A stretch of DNA of 64,000 nt from Burkholderiales bacterium PBB3. Its GTDB lineage: Bacteria > Pseudomonadota > Gammaproteobacteria > Burkholderiales > Burkholderiaceae_C. Positions within the stretch are counted from its first letter, which is position 1, and every line of letters starts with the position of its first letter. This document shows positions 14,157 to 23,739 of the stretch, piece by piece. Both the position numbers and the translations under genes were made by a program. Below the pieces are notes generated by a model. That model ran no database searches. It saw only the letters and a list, made by a program, of their open reading frames with translations, and was not told the origin of the DNA. The DNA lies in contig NKIK01000015.1 in assembly GCA_002256115.1 (NCBI GenBank), positions 1-64,000 of the forward strand, written 5' to 3'.

Positions 14157-16907
14157 TCAGAACTTGAAGCGCATGCCCACGTAGTGTTGAGCACCGTTGG
14201 AGTAGAAACGGCCTGGCTGATCTGGGTTGAACACGTAGTTCTTCAAGATCGGGTTGTTCAGGTTTTGGCCCGAATACGACAGCGTCAGATCCTTGGTCAG
14301 TGCGTAGTTCAGAGAAATAGCCAGGCTGCCCACCGCGTCTTGGTACAGCGGTGTACCGCGGTCCAAAGCAGCCAGGTACGAGGAACGCCATGAGTAGCCC
14401 ACACGCGCATTGAATGACTCGTTCTCAAAGTACACGCCAAAGTTGGAGGTGTACTTGGATGCGCCCAGCAAATCGCAAGGGCTGGACGTGGTGACATTGG
14501 TCACAGCAGCGCAGGTACCGAAGTTTTGTGCGCCGTCTGCAATGGTCAAGTTGCCGTCCACACCGAAGCCCATGCCCACGGGCATTTGCAATGCAAGCTC
14601 AGCACCCTTGATCGATGCGCCCACGTTGATGGGGGCTGTGATCTCGTAGTTGTCAAACACCGCCGTGCCACTCTTTTCCGACTTGGTTGCGTTGATGAAC
14701 TGGGCGTTGTACTTGCCGTAGCCAACGTAGTTGCGCAGGTCCATGTAAAACACGCCCACGGATGCCAAAGCGCGTGGTGCAAAGTACCACTGCACAGTAG
14801 CGTCGTAGTTGTTCGAGAGGATAGGCTGCAAGTAAGGGTTGCCGCCATTGCCACGCGCCTTGTCGCCAGCTGTCAGCGGATCGGTCAAGCTCACCGTACC
14901 TGCCAGCGCGCCGAAGTCAGGGCGGGTCATGGTGCTGGACACGCTAAAGCGGGCCACAACATCCTTGTTCACGTCGATCTTCAGGTTAGCCGATGGCAAG
15001 ATGTTGGTGTAGGTGTTGCTGATGTCGGTCTGGCTGACAAATCCACCCCATGGGAAGGCTGGCAGCTTGCCGGTCGCGTTCGCAGGAAGGATCTGGTAGT
15101 TGTGGGTCACGCCCTTGGTGTTGACGATACGCACACCGACGTTGCCGCTCCAGCCTGGGCCTTCCAGGTCACCAGAAATGTAGGCCGCCGTAGTGTCTTC
15201 GGTCAGGCTGAACATGTCAGGGTAATAGGTACGCTCGGTCGAGCGATTGGAGTACTTGTCACCCCAGGCGTTCAACACACTGCGATCGAGTTGCCACACA
15301 TTGCGCGGGAAGTCGCCACCCAGGCCCGTGCCGAAATCGGACGGGTAGGTTTGACCATTCCATGCGGGGGCATTGCCAGCTGCGAAGGGATCAGCACCCC
15401 AGTTCGGGCCTTGTGCCACGGCAAAGTTGCTGCGATCATGCTTGGTGCCCCGCACGCCGAATTTGATTTCGGTCAGTGGGCCCATGTTTACCGCGTAGGC
15501 GGCATCCAACTGGGCGTAGGCTTCCTTGTCTTCGGTGGAGGCTGGGCTGTAGCCGAAGATCCAGTCCAGTGTCGTACCAGCGAAGTTGGCGACATTGCCC
15601 GATGGGAACTTGACGGTGGCTGGACTGCCCAGGCCGTTGAGTTGGTAGTTCAGGCCGGTGTTGAACACGTCGCCTTCGTACACGCCTTGGGTCGGTGTCT
15701 CGCCAATACCCTTGGTCTGTCCGATTTTGCCTTTGATGGTCAAGACGTCGCTGACGCGGTATTTGCCGTCCAGATCAAAGAATTCGGTCGAAGACTTGGC
15801 ACCTTCGCGCACGATGTCATCGACGATAGCGTACTGCAGGGGGGCTGCAGCTGTGCCTTTGTTGGAATAGTTGGCCGATGTCAGTGTGCCGTTTTGGATG
15901 GTGTAGCTGTCAGGCAACTTGCCACCAATCAAGGTACCAGAGCCGCCCATGTAGGCCATAAAGTTGCGGTTGTAGTTCGAGGCATCCATCTTCGAGTTGA
16001 AGTAGGTGGCTTCCAAGGACAGGTCACTGGTGGGCTTGAACTGCACATCGATCAGACCACCTTGGCGCTTGCGCTCTTGCTCAAACAAAGAAGATCCAAT
16101 CAGGCGCGGGAACCATACGCCGGCCAGCTTGGGGTCCAGGGCCACCACGGGGTTGTCCGATGCCACTTGGCGCCAATCCAGCAGCTCTTGGCCATCGCGG
16201 CGCAGGGAGCGTTTTTCAGAGAACACGTGGGCCATGATGCCCAAGGTGTTGCTGTCGTTCTTCCAGTTAAACAAAACGCTGGCCTGTGGGTCGTTCTTGT
16301 TGGCCAGTGTGGAATACACGTTTTCGATCGAACCGTCCACGGAGAATTGTTTCTTGGCGTCTAGTGGGTGGCGGGTGATGATGTCTACGGTACCGGCAGC
16401 GCCGCCTTCAACCAAATCCGCGGTGGGGGACTTCTTGACCACCACTTGGCCTACGATTTCCGAAGGCAACAAAGAGTAGCTGGCGCTACGACCGACTGCA
16501 CCGCCCACTTGGTCCAACACGAACCAGTCGCCTGACGACATAGCGTGGCCATTGATCAGGGTTTGCGTCAAGCTGGGGCTGGTACCGCGCAGGCTGACAC
16601 GGTCGTTTTCGTCGAAGCCACCGGAGCCCGCAGCGGACGAGCTGATGTTCACGCCTGGAATGCGTTGCAAAGAGTCTGCAACGTTTTTGTCAGGCATCTT
16701 GCCAATGTCTTCAGCGGTGATCACTTCAACATTGGAGTCGGCATTGCGTTTCCTGGAGAGCGACTGCTCCAAAGAAGCACGGATACCGGTCACGGTGACG
16801 GCGTTGAGCTGGGCTTCAGCTTTAGGCGCTTGTTGGGCATGGGCCGCTGCAACGCTTAACACGGTGAGCGCAACAGCGGTGGCAATGGGAGTGCGGATCA
16901 GCTTCAT
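14157..16907 (-). CDS. TonB-dependent receptor for chitin/GlcNAc oligosaccharides
   Basis: The product has 916 residues. A signal peptide ends A-A-H-A-Q; the plug domain has I-T-A-E-D-I-G-K-M-P-D-K-N-V-A-D-S-L and P-G-V-N-I; the barrel ends in aromatic R-M-R-F-K-F. The form matches the Xanthomonas/Caulobacter-type TonB-dependent receptor subfamily often used for carbohydrates. It would import oligosaccharides across the outer membrane using TonB energy. The neighbouring chitinase, NagZ, NagA and kinase genes point to chitin oligomers. The 196-base upstream region holds TGGTAT-like half-sites also found in front of the nag operon, suggesting shared control by the GntR regulator. The substrate is inferred from context. 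Confidence 0.9.
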   Translation of the reverse strand: MKLIRTPIATAVALTVLSVAAAHAQQAPKAEAQLNAVTVTGIRASLEQSLSRKRNADSNVEVITAEDIGKMPDKNVADSLQRIPGVNISSSAAGSGGFDENDRVSLRGTSPSLTQTLINGHAMSSGDWFVLDQVGGAVGRSASYSLLPSEIVGQVVVKKSPTADLVEGGAAGTVDIITRHPLDAKKQFSVDGSIENVYSTLANKNDPQASVLFNWKNDSNTLGIMAHVFSEKRSLRRDGQELLDWRQVASDNPVVALDPKLAGVWFPRLIGSSLFEQERKRQGGLIDVQFKPTSDLSLEATYFNSKMDASNYNRNFMAYMGGSGTLIGGKLPDSYTIQNGTLTSANYSNKGTAAAPLQYAIVDDIVREGAKSSTEFFDLDGKYRVSDVLTIKGKIGQTKGIGETPTQGVYEGDVFNTGLNYQLNGLGSPATVKFPSGNVANFAGTTLDWIFGYSPASTEDKEAYAQLDAAYAVNMGPLTEIKFGVRGTKHDRSNFAVAQGPNWGADPFAAGNAPAWNGQTYPSDFGTGLGGDFPRNVWQLDRSVLNAWGDKYSNRSTERTYYPDMFSLTEDTTAAYISGDLEGPGWSGNVGVRIVNTKGVTHNYQILPANATGKLPAFPWGGFVSQTDISNTYTNILPSANLKIDVNKDVVARFSVSSTMTRPDFGALAGTVSLTDPLTAGDKARGNGGNPYLQPILSNNYDATVQWYFAPRALASVGVFYMDLRNYVGYGKYNAQFINATKSEKSGTAVFDNYEITAPINVGASIKGAELALQMPVGMGFGVDGNLTIADGAQNFGTCAAVTNVTTSSPCDLLGASKYTSNFGVYFENESFNARVGYSWRSSYLAALDRGTPLYQDAVGSLAISLNYALTKDLTLSYSGQNLNNPILKNYVFNPDQPGRFYSNGAQHYVGMRFKF

Positions 16908-17103
16908 GGTTTCCTTTTTTACGGTGACTGAATGGGTTGTTTGGAGGGTGCGCTTAGGATGGATCGCGTGGCATTATTGGTTTGATACCACATTGTTCAT
17001 CTTAGATGCCACTATGCTACCAATTTTATGAATTTGCAATCGCTAAGTTGTATTGAGGTGGTATGGAAAACCCTAGTTTGTGGTTTTTTTGCTGTGCTGA
17101 TGT
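16908..17103. promoter_or_regulatory. Promoter region of the TonB receptor with TGGT/ACCA half-sites
   Basis: An imperfect palindrome TGGTTTGATACCA lies at 16978-16990, with a further TGGTAT at 17059-17064 and CTACCAATT near 17018. The region is AT-richer than its surroundings. Similar half-sites occur at 24646-24717 before the nag operon. This suggests operators for the HutC-type GntR protein encoded at 22996-23739, by inference from shared sequence only. Confidence 0.5.
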
Positions 17104-18048
17104 TTAAAAATCACAGGTGCTGGCGAGGGCGGGCGTTGCTGGTGCAACGGTGTCCAGGGCGGGCACTTTGCTGGTGCGCAATTGCCCTACCATGGTGTCA
17201 ATTTCAGCCGGGCTGAGTACTTGGTTTTTGACGTGCAAAACCCAGTCAATGTCTTGCTGATACACCCGCAGGCTGCTGACGCCAGGCAACTGGCCGCCGG
17301 GCGAAAACCACAAGTTGAAATTGATCGACATGGGGACGACGGGGTAGTTGCGCCCACCGTGCTCGGCCACCGCTACACCATCCAAAATGTGGCGTGTGCG
17401 GCCATTGGCGACTTGCATGACCAGTGTGTGCCAGCCACCCAGTGGGCGAAACTCTTCATGCGCTTGGTTGAATGCCAGCCAGGGTTCAATGCGGACGGTT
17501 TGCCAAGTGATGCCATACAGGCGCGTGCGGGTGTCGCCCCAGCCGCCGTTGGGCAGGTATTCCCAGTCCACTTCGCTGAACTCTGGGTCGAAGTCATATT
17601 TGAGCGGGCTGACGGCGTAGAAGCTTTGCACCACCACATCGCCATCGGGCCCTTGCACCGGTGTGTCCGAAAATCGTACCCGCGCGGCATAGGTGCCTTC
17701 CAGGTATTTGCGTGCGTGGCACAACTGGGCCTGGGCAGTGCCGAGGCCCGTGCCATCGGTACTGGCTTGCAGACGCATGAGTTGATTGCCGGGGCGCTCG
17801 GGATCGGCTACCAAGCTGAGCGTGCCAGGGCCCCACTGTGCACCCGGTATGCCAGGGTGGCCGGGTTGGCTGCGTTGGATCCAGCCGCCTTTAGATAAGT
17901 CGGCAGTGCTGGTGTAACTGAAATCGTCAAACAGCACACCCGAGGAGGGCAGTGCCAGCGGGGGCGCAGCGTGGGCCGAGCCTTGTATCAGGCCCCCCAG
18001 GACCCCAACCAAGACCCAGGCGGCCGTCAGGCCATGGCGCACGCGCAT
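17104..18048 (-). CDS. Glycoside hydrolase family 16-like secreted protein
   Basis: The product has 314 residues with an N-terminal signal peptide ending G-S-A-H-A-A. A beta-jelly-roll catalytic pattern E-V-D-W-E (ExDxE) appears in F-S-E-V-D-W-E-Y-L, the GH16 nucleophile/acid-base arrangement. The ATG at 18048 has a strong TAAGGAG site, 9 nt after the transporter stop. GH16 enzymes usually act on beta-glucans or galactans; here it is the last gene of a GlcNAc operon, so a chitin-related polymer is plausible. It has an extra C-terminal tail rich in A, P and T. The fold assignment is good, the substrate uncertain. Confidence 0.72.
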   Translation of the reverse strand: MRVRHGLTAAWVLVGVLGGLIQGSAHAAPPLALPSSGVLFDDFSYTSTADLSKGGWIQRSQPGHPGIPGAQWGPGTLSLVADPERPGNQLMRLQASTDGTGLGTAQAQLCHARKYLEGTYAARVRFSDTPVQGPDGDVVVQSFYAVSPLKYDFDPEFSEVDWEYLPNGGWGDTRTRLYGITWQTVRIEPWLAFNQAHEEFRPLGGWHTLVMQVANGRTRHILDGVAVAEHGGRNYPVVPMSINFNLWFSPGGQLPGVSSLRVYQQDIDWVLHVKNQVLSPAEIDTMVGQLRTSKVPALDTVAPATPALASTCDF

Positions 18049-18057
18049 GGTGGCTCC

Positions 18058-19344
18058 TTATTCCGAGGTAGTTTCAGCTGCGGGGAATTTGACAAAGTAC
18101 ATCAGCGCCAACGCCGGAATGCCGCAGCCAATCGTCCACAGGAAGAAGGTCTGGTAACCCATGGCCAGTTGAATGTCGCCACTGATGGTTTTGGAAATGA
18201 TGAAGCCCAGTTGCATGACGCCAGAGCCCAAGGCATAGTGCGCGGTCTGGAAGCGTCCGGGTGCCACGGCCTGCATGATGTACAAAATCATGCCGACAAA
18301 TCCGAAGCCATAGCCCAGCATTTCAATGGCCACCGCAGTGCCAATGTGCAGCATGTCGGAGGGCAGGGCTGTGGCCAGGTAATAGAACACCACGTTGGGT
18401 ACGGCCATGGCAATGATCAGCACCGGCATGGCGCGGCGCAAGCCCAGCCAGGCAGTGAAATAGCCGCCCAAAATACTGCCGACCAAAAAGGCAGCCGTAC
18501 CGGCTGTGCCATAGATGCCGCCCACCTGTTCCGTGGTCAAACCCAAGCCGCCTTTGGCGCGCGCTTCAATCAAGAACAGCGGGCCAATGGTTTGCACTTG
18601 GCCTTCTGCAAAGCGGAACAGAATGATGAAAAGGATCGCCAGCCAGACGCCCGGCTTGAGCAGAAAGTCAGCCACCACTTCTTTGAGCGTCTTGAACACC
18701 GAGGCCACATTCAGATCTGCGTGCGCCGTATTCAGTGTGCCGGGCAGTGCCCATGCGTTGTAGGCAGCCAGCGCAGCCAGCAGGATGGACAGCATCACAA
18801 AGATCGTGGACCAGGCGTTGAACACACCGATCTTTTGCTCTAGGTGGCCCGCCAGTACCAGCAAGCCGCCCAAAGTCAAGAATTTGGACGCATTGAAAAA
18901 TGCACCCTGCCAACCGGCATACGCCGCCTGCTGTTTGGAGCTCAGGCTGGCCATATACAGGCCATCGCAGGCAATGTCATGCGTGGCAGAGGCATAGGCC
19001 AACACAAAAAACACCGCAATGCTGAGCGCAAAGTAAGCCGGCATCTGCAGCGCAAGTGCCAGCAGCGCAAGGCCTGCGGCACCGGTGAACTGCATCACCA
19101 CCACCACAATTTTCTTGCTGCGCAGCATCTCCAGAAACGGGCTCCACAGCGGCTTGAACGCCCAGGCCAGGCCGAGCACGCCCGTCCAGCGCGCGATCTG
19201 GTCGTTCTCCACGCCCATGTTTTTGTACATCAGGCCGGCAATCAGCATGACGACGAAAAACTGCATGCCCTGCACAAAGTACAGGCTGGGCATCCAGACC
19301 AGGGGGGAGCGGGCCGAGGCGGCGGGGGCTGGTGTTTCTTGCAT
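18058..19344 (-). CDS. MFS transporter, AmpG-like, of the nag operon
   Basis: The product has 428 residues with about 12 hydrophobic segments. Early conserved parts L-Y-F-V-Q-G-M-Q-F-F and A-W-A-F-K-P-L-W-S-P and the helix A-T-H-D-I-A-C-D-G-L resemble AmpG/PAT-family sugar-peptide permeases. It should sit in the inner membrane. Its place between nagZ and the GH16-like gene suggests import of GlcNAc, chitobiose or anhydro-muropeptide-like sugars from the periplasm after uptake by the TonB receptor. The precise substrate is not shown by sequence. Confidence 0.8.
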   Translation of the reverse strand: MQETPAPAASARSPLVWMPSLYFVQGMQFFVVMLIAGLMYKNMGVENDQIARWTGVLGLAWAFKPLWSPFLEMLRSKKIVVVVMQFTGAAGLALLALALQMPAYFALSIAVFFVLAYASATHDIACDGLYMASLSSKQQAAYAGWQGAFFNASKFLTLGGLLVLAGHLEQKIGVFNAWSTIFVMLSILLAALAAYNAWALPGTLNTAHADLNVASVFKTLKEVVADFLLKPGVWLAILFIILFRFAEGQVQTIGPLFLIEARAKGGLGLTTEQVGGIYGTAGTAAFLVGSILGGYFTAWLGLRRAMPVLIIAMAVPNVVFYYLATALPSDMLHIGTAVAIEMLGYGFGFVGMILYIMQAVAPGRFQTAHYALGSGVMQLGFIISKTISGDIQLAMGYQTFFLWTIGCGIPALALMYFVKFPAAETTSE

Positions 19345-19368
19345 GGTGATTGCCTAGGTAGAAAGAGA

Positions 19369-20856
19369 TCAGGCCGTAGCCAACGGAACGGGAGCGACGC
19401 CGGGTGTGCCCGCCTGGCCCTGAAGCCAGGCCTGCAGTGCGGCCAGCGCGCCATCGGCGTAGCCCCAGGTCACCACGGCGGGTGCGGCGATGTCAAAAAC
19501 CTGAAAAGGATTCCACACGGCCAGGTGCAAGTCCACAGCCAGATTTTTGGCACCCACGCCATAGCGACCATGGTGGTTGGAGACCAGCACATGGGTACGC
19601 CCATCGCGCGGCAACTGGCTGGCGTCCAAGCTGGTCAGCTTGGGGATGGCGACAAACTCCACATCGCTGAAACCCTGGAACAGAGCTTGGATGTCCGCAA
19701 ACGGCAACCCAGCTTCCGAGACACCGTCGCTGGCCACTTCGGCTTGGGCGACCACCCGCAGGGGGGCATGGCGGGGCGGTACCTGTGCCACGCCCACGGC
19801 GGTCAGGCCGCGGCTCCAGGCGCTGTGCATCAGGGCGTCGTCTAGGCTGTGCTGAGCAGCCGTGTAGTCAACGGACACCAGCGGAAACCGCTGGGCCAGG
19901 GCATCCACGCGGTCGCAGGCGCTGCGCATGCTGCGCGGCTCTAGGCTACCCGCGTCCATGGCCGCGGCGATGGCTTGCAGTGCGGCCAGTTGTTCATGCC
20001 GTGCGCCTTGTGCCAGCACCAAGTCGGCCCCGGCTTGCAAGGACAGCACAGCGGCACGCGCGTGGCCATAGCGGTCGTGTACGGCTTTCATCATCAGGGC
20101 ATCGGTGATGATGACGCCACGGTAGCCGATGGCCTGGCGCAGTACACCGGTCAGCATGGTGTGGGACAGCGTGGCGGGGTGCTCGGGGTCAATTTGCGGA
20201 TAGACGATATGCGCCGTCATCACGGCAGGGGCGGTATCTGCCAGGGCCCGGAACGGCACCAGCTCCAGGGCCTCCAGGTCGGCCATGGATTTGTCGACGC
20301 TGGGCAAGGCGTGGTGCGAATCGGTGTGGGTGTCGCCATGGCCAGGAAAGTGCTTGACGCAGCAGGCTACGCCTTCGGCCATCGAGCCTTGCATCCAGGC
20401 CTCTGCCAAGCGCGCCACCTGCAGGGGATCGGCTGAAAAACTGCGTTCGGCAATCACTGGGTTGGCCGGGTTGTTGTTCACATCCAGTACGGGCGCAAAG
20501 TTCCAGTTAATACCCAGACCTTTGAGGCCGCGCGCTACGGCTGCGCCCACTTCGTGTGCCAGTGCGGGGTCATCGGCAGCACCTAAAGCCATGGCGGCGG
20601 GTGCCTGGGGCAAGAAAGTTGCCCGGATGACCGAGCCACCTTCCTGGTCAATGCCAATCAGGCCGAGCGGACCCAGTGCTTCGCGCAGATCAGCCGTCAG
20701 CTTTTGCACTTGCTGGCGGGTGCCCAGGTTTTTACGAAACAGGCAGACGGCCCGGATGTGGTGGCTGCGCAGAAACTGCGCGGTTTCGGCATCCAGTGAG
20801 GTGCCTTCCATATCGACCATCACAAGCTGGCCGGGGTGCAACACAGGGGTGTTCAT
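19369..20856 (-). CDS. nagZ: Beta-N-acetylhexosaminidase, glycoside hydrolase family 3
   Basis: The product has 495 residues. The diagnostic NagZ loop K-H-F-P-G-H-G-D-T-H-T-D-S-H-H is present, carrying the His/Asp dyad, and the nucleophile aspartate lies in I-I-T-D-A-L-M-M. The first 340 residues match the compact TIM barrel. The extra C-terminal 150 residues correspond to a second domain, as in two-domain GH3 enzymes. There is no signal peptide, so it acts in the cytoplasm on GlcNAc-terminated oligosaccharides brought in by the neighbouring transporter. The ATG is 12 nt from the deaminase stop. Confidence 0.9.
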   Translation of the reverse strand: MNTPVLHPGQLVMVDMEGTSLDAETAQFLRSHHIRAVCLFRKNLGTRQQVQKLTADLREALGPLGLIGIDQEGGSVIRATFLPQAPAAMALGAADDPALAHEVGAAVARGLKGLGINWNFAPVLDVNNNPANPVIAERSFSADPLQVARLAEAWMQGSMAEGVACCVKHFPGHGDTHTDSHHALPSVDKSMADLEALELVPFRALADTAPAVMTAHIVYPQIDPEHPATLSHTMLTGVLRQAIGYRGVIITDALMMKAVHDRYGHARAAVLSLQAGADLVLAQGARHEQLAALQAIAAAMDAGSLEPRSMRSACDRVDALAQRFPLVSVDYTAAQHSLDDALMHSAWSRGLTAVGVAQVPPRHAPLRVVAQAEVASDGVSEAGLPFADIQALFQGFSDVEFVAIPKLTSLDASQLPRDGRTHVLVSNHHGRYGVGAKNLAVDLHLAVWNPFQVFDIAAPAVVTWGYADGALAALQAWLQGQAGTPGVAPVPLATA

Positions 20857-20868
20857 TCCTCAAATTCC

Positions 20869-21891
20869 TCAATGCGTACGGGTGACCTTGGCCAAAAATC
20901 GGGGCTCGTCCGGGTTGCGTCCCCGGGTGCGGGCCAGGGCTTCCACCATGGGGTAGAAACTCTGGATCAACGAGATCGGGTCAAGCTCAATCGATGCGGT
21001 TTCTGCCATGGGCAAATTGGCACCGGGCGTGCCTGCGGGGGCTGCTAACAAGACCTTTGCGCCGCGCAGGCGCATTTCTTCGGCCAGGGCCAGCAGGCCG
21101 GCCTGTGCCGGGCCACGGGGGGCAAATACCAGTAGCGGGTAGCCTTCTTCGATCAAGGCCATCGGGCCGTGTTTGACCTCGGCGCTGGAGAAAGCCTCCG
21201 CCTGAATGCCACAGGTCTCCTTGAACTTCAAAGCGGCTTCCAGTGCCACGGGCATGCCGGTGCCACGGCCAATTACAAATAGGCGGTCAACGTCCTTGAG
21301 CACCTCAATGGCGCTGGTCCAGTCCATGTTCGCAGCGCGGGACAAGGCCCCGGGCAGGGCGGATAGCGAGGCCTGCAGGGCCAGATCGTCTTGCCAGGCG
21401 GCGGCCACGCGCGCGCCGGCCACCAGTTGGGTGATGAAGCTTTTGGTGGCTGCCACGCTGGTTTCAGTGCCCGCATGCAGCGGGAATACCCACTGCGCAG
21501 CCTCGGCCAACGGGGAGTCCGGCTTGTTGACAAAAGCCGCCGTCACTGCACCACCTTCACGGAAGAAGCGGGTGGGTGCGACCAGATCCGGGCTCTGGCC
21601 CGATTGGGAGAACGCCAGCGACACCAAGCCTTCGCATTGGATTTGGGATTGGTACAGCGTGATCAGCGACATGGGCAAGGAGGTGACCAGTCGCCCCATA
21701 CGCGCCATCACCAAATAGGCCAGGAAGTGGGCGGCGTGGTCCGAGCTACCACGGGCCACCGTGAGCAGGGCGGCGGGCGGTTGGTTGCGCAATAGAGCCC
21801 CGAATTCGGAATACTCTTTGTCGTTATTGGCGAGTTGGGATGCAACAGCATCCGGGGCTTCTCGGCATTCAGCCAGCATGTGCGTGGTCAA
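20869..21891 (-). CDS. nagB-II: SIS-domain glucosamine-6-phosphate deaminase, NagB-II type
   Basis: The product has 340 residues with two sugar-isomerase (SIS) domains: A-R-G-S-S-D-H-A-A-H and F-S-Q-S-G-Q-S-P-D in the first, and G-R-G-T-G and K-H-G-P-M-A-L-I in the second. This resembles the isomerase half of GlmS without the glutaminase domain, the layout of NagB-II deaminases that convert glucosamine-6-P to fructose-6-P and ammonia. The likely start is TTG at 21891, because GAAGGA sits 7 nt upstream on the minus strand. The ATG at 21879 has no such site. It overlaps the end of nagA by 23 nt. Confidence 0.87.
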   Translation of the reverse strand: MTTHMLAECREAPDAVASQLANNDKEYSEFGALLRNQPPAALLTVARGSSDHAAHFLAYLVMARMGRLVTSLPMSLITLYQSQIQCEGLVSLAFSQSGQSPDLVAPTRFFREGGAVTAAFVNKPDSPLAEAAQWVFPLHAGTETSVAATKSFITQLVAGARVAAAWQDDLALQASLSALPGALSRAANMDWTSAIEVLKDVDRLFVIGRGTGMPVALEAALKFKETCGIQAEAFSSAEVKHGPMALIEEGYPLLVFAPRGPAQAGLLALAEEMRLRGAKVLLAAPAGTPGANLPMAETASIELDPISLIQSFYPMVEALARTRGRNPDEPRFLAKVTRTH

Positions 21892-22999
21892 TGGAATTTC
21901 CTTCTACAAAAACGTTTTGAATATGAAGATCGCGGTTCAGCACCACGATGTCGGCCCAACTGCCAACGCTCAGGCGGCCGCGGTCGGCCAGGCCCAGGTA
22001 GTCCGCCGCGTGGGTGGATACCCGGCGGGATGCGTCGTGCAGGGGCAGGCCCAAGGTGTCTACGAGGTTGCGCAGGGCTTGGTCTAGCGTCAGGGTGGAC
22101 CCGGCCAGGGTGCCGTCGGCCAGGCGCACGCCCCCCATGCACTTGTAGACCTTGTGGCTACCGAGCTGGTACTCGCCATCGGGCATGCCGGTGGCCGAGG
22201 TGGAGTCGGTCACGCAGTACAGGCAGGGGATGGAGCGCAGCGCCACGCGAATCGCGCCGGGGTGCACATGCAGCAGGTCAGGAATAATTTCGGCGTATTT
22301 GGCGTGGGCCAGCGCGGCACCCACCATGCCCGGTTCGCGGTGGTGCATGCCGGTCATGGCATTGAACAAATGGGTAAAGCCACCGGCACCCCGCGCCAGG
22401 GCGTTCACACCGTCTTCATACGAGCCCGTGGTGTGGCCGATCTGAATGCGGTAGCCGGCCTCGCGCAGGGAATCGATCAGTTCCATATTGCCCGGTACTT
22501 CGGGGGCCATGGTGATCAGGCGGATGGGTGCCAGCAGGTTCAGGGCGTTGAGTTCATTGAGCTGCACCGGGCGCGCAAAGTCGGGCTGGGCACCGAGCTT
22601 TTCGTCGTTGATGTAGGGGCCTTCCAGGTGCACGCCGAGCACGCGGGCACCGTGGGCCGAGCGGTCTACGCAGACTGTCTTGAGCGCAGTCAGGGCCATC
22701 ACCAAGTCCTCCTTGGGGGCTGTCATGGTGGTGGCCAGCATGGACGTGGTGCCGTGGCGCGCATGGGTTTCGCTGACACGCACCCCTGCGTCAGCGCCTT
22801 GCATGATGTCGCGCCCGCCGCCGCCATGCACGTGCAGGTCGATGAAGCCCGGCAACACCAGCGGTTGGCCGGATTCCCGTGCCTGGCTTTCACCCATCGG
22901 TGTGCCATCAATGCGGGTGACGCGGCCCGCGTCGTTGAAGCTGATACTGCCGCTGACAAAACCAGCCGGTGTCAGGATGTTGCCTTGAATCGTGCTCAT
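21869..22999 (-). CDS. nagA: N-acetylglucosamine-6-phosphate deacetylase
   Basis: The product has 376 residues, typical of NagA. Metal and substrate motifs are visible: D-L-H-V-H-G near residue 55, L-E-G-P-Y-I-N around 125, H-T-T-G-S-Y-E-D, H-L-F-N-A-M and the catalytic aspartate in C-V-T-D-S-T-S-A-T-G. It removes acetate from GlcNAc-6-P, between the kinase and deaminase steps. The ATG overlaps the GntR stop (ATGA), and the 3' end overlaps the deaminase gene, so the genes are translationally coupled. Confidence 0.93.
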   Translation of the reverse strand: MSTIQGNILTPAGFVSGSISFNDAGRVTRIDGTPMGESQARESGQPLVLPGFIDLHVHGGGGRDIMQGADAGVRVSETHARHGTTSMLATTMTAPKEDLVMALTALKTVCVDRSAHGARVLGVHLEGPYINDEKLGAQPDFARPVQLNELNALNLLAPIRLITMAPEVPGNMELIDSLREAGYRIQIGHTTGSYEDGVNALARGAGGFTHLFNAMTGMHHREPGMVGAALAHAKYAEIIPDLLHVHPGAIRVALRSIPCLYCVTDSTSATGMPDGEYQLGSHKVYKCMGGVRLADGTLAGSTLTLDQALRNLVDTLGLPLHDASRRVSTHAADYLGLADRGRLSVGSWADIVVLNRDLHIQNVFVEGNSIDHAHAG

Positions 23000-23739
23000 C
23001 CTTCGCGCCTCATCTCGGCCACGAAGTCGTAGTAGTCGCTACGGCAATACGAGTGGGTCAGCTCCACGGCCTGGCCGGATTCAAGGTAACCAATCCGGGT
23101 GATAAACAGCACGGCCTGGCGGTCGGGAATACCCAGTTGCTCCGCCAAGCGTGGCTGGGCGTTGAGCGCACGAATGTGTTGCAGGGCGCGCACTGGGGCT
23201 TGGCGGATATGGGTCAGGTGTTCGTACAGCGAGCCCTCCACCGCCATCGGGTCGGCAATGACGGACTGCGGCAAGATGCTGACCTCGTAGGCCATGACCA
23301 CATCGTCGGCCAGGCGCAGGCGCTCCAGGCGTGCCACGCGCGCACCGGGCGACAGGCCCAGCGTGAGCTGCTCGTCGGTCATCGCCACGCTGACGGTGCG
23401 GTTGAGCCAGCGCGATGACGGCGTGTAGCCACGGCGCTCCAACTCCTCCGAGAAGCTGGTCAAGCGCGACAGCGGCTGCTCCAGCAGCGGCGCAATGTAG
23501 TTGCCCGAGCCGCGCTTGCGGATGATCAGGCCTTGTTCGACCAGTTGGTCAATGGCCGAGCGTGCTGTGACGCGCGACACATTCAGGGTCTCGGCCAGCA
23601 CACGCTCAGAGGGCAGGGCCTCGTCGGGTTTGTAGCCGCCTTCTCGGATGGTCTGGGCCAGCTTGCGCGCCAGCTGCAAATACATGGGCGAGCTGTCGTC
23701 GGGGTCCGGCGCAAACGTGAAGGCGTTGGTGCGGGTCAT
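22996..23739 (-). CDS. GntR/HutC-family regulator of GlcNAc utilisation
   Basis: The product has 247 residues. The N-terminal winged helix (residues 20-85) shows L-P-S-E-R-V-L-A-E-T-L-N-V-S-R and K-R-G-S-G-N-Y-I. The C-terminal UTRA domain has L-S-P-G-A-R-V-A-R-L-E-R-L-R and binds a phosphorylated amino sugar in the NagR/YvoA group. It is encoded inside the nag operon, overlapping kinase and nagA by 4 nt each, so it is likely autoregulated. TGGTAT half-sites in front of the operon and of the TonB receptor are candidate binding sites. Confidence 0.88.
   Translation of the reverse strand: MTRTNAFTFAPDPDDSSPMYLQLARKLAQTIREGGYKPDEALPSERVLAETLNVSRVTARSAIDQLVEQGLIIRKRGSGNYIAPLLEQPLSRLTSFSEELERRGYTPSSRWLNRTVSVAMTDEQLTLGLSPGARVARLERLRLADDVVMAYEVSILPQSVIADPMAVEGSLYEHLTHIRQAPVRALQHIRALNAQPRLAEQLGIPDRQAVLFITRIGYLESGQAVELTHSYCRSDYYDFVAEMRREG

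Noticed and set aside
14526-16364. 612-codon frame opposite the TonB receptor gene
   Set aside because: Antisense shadow of a clear receptor gene; composition unlike any family.
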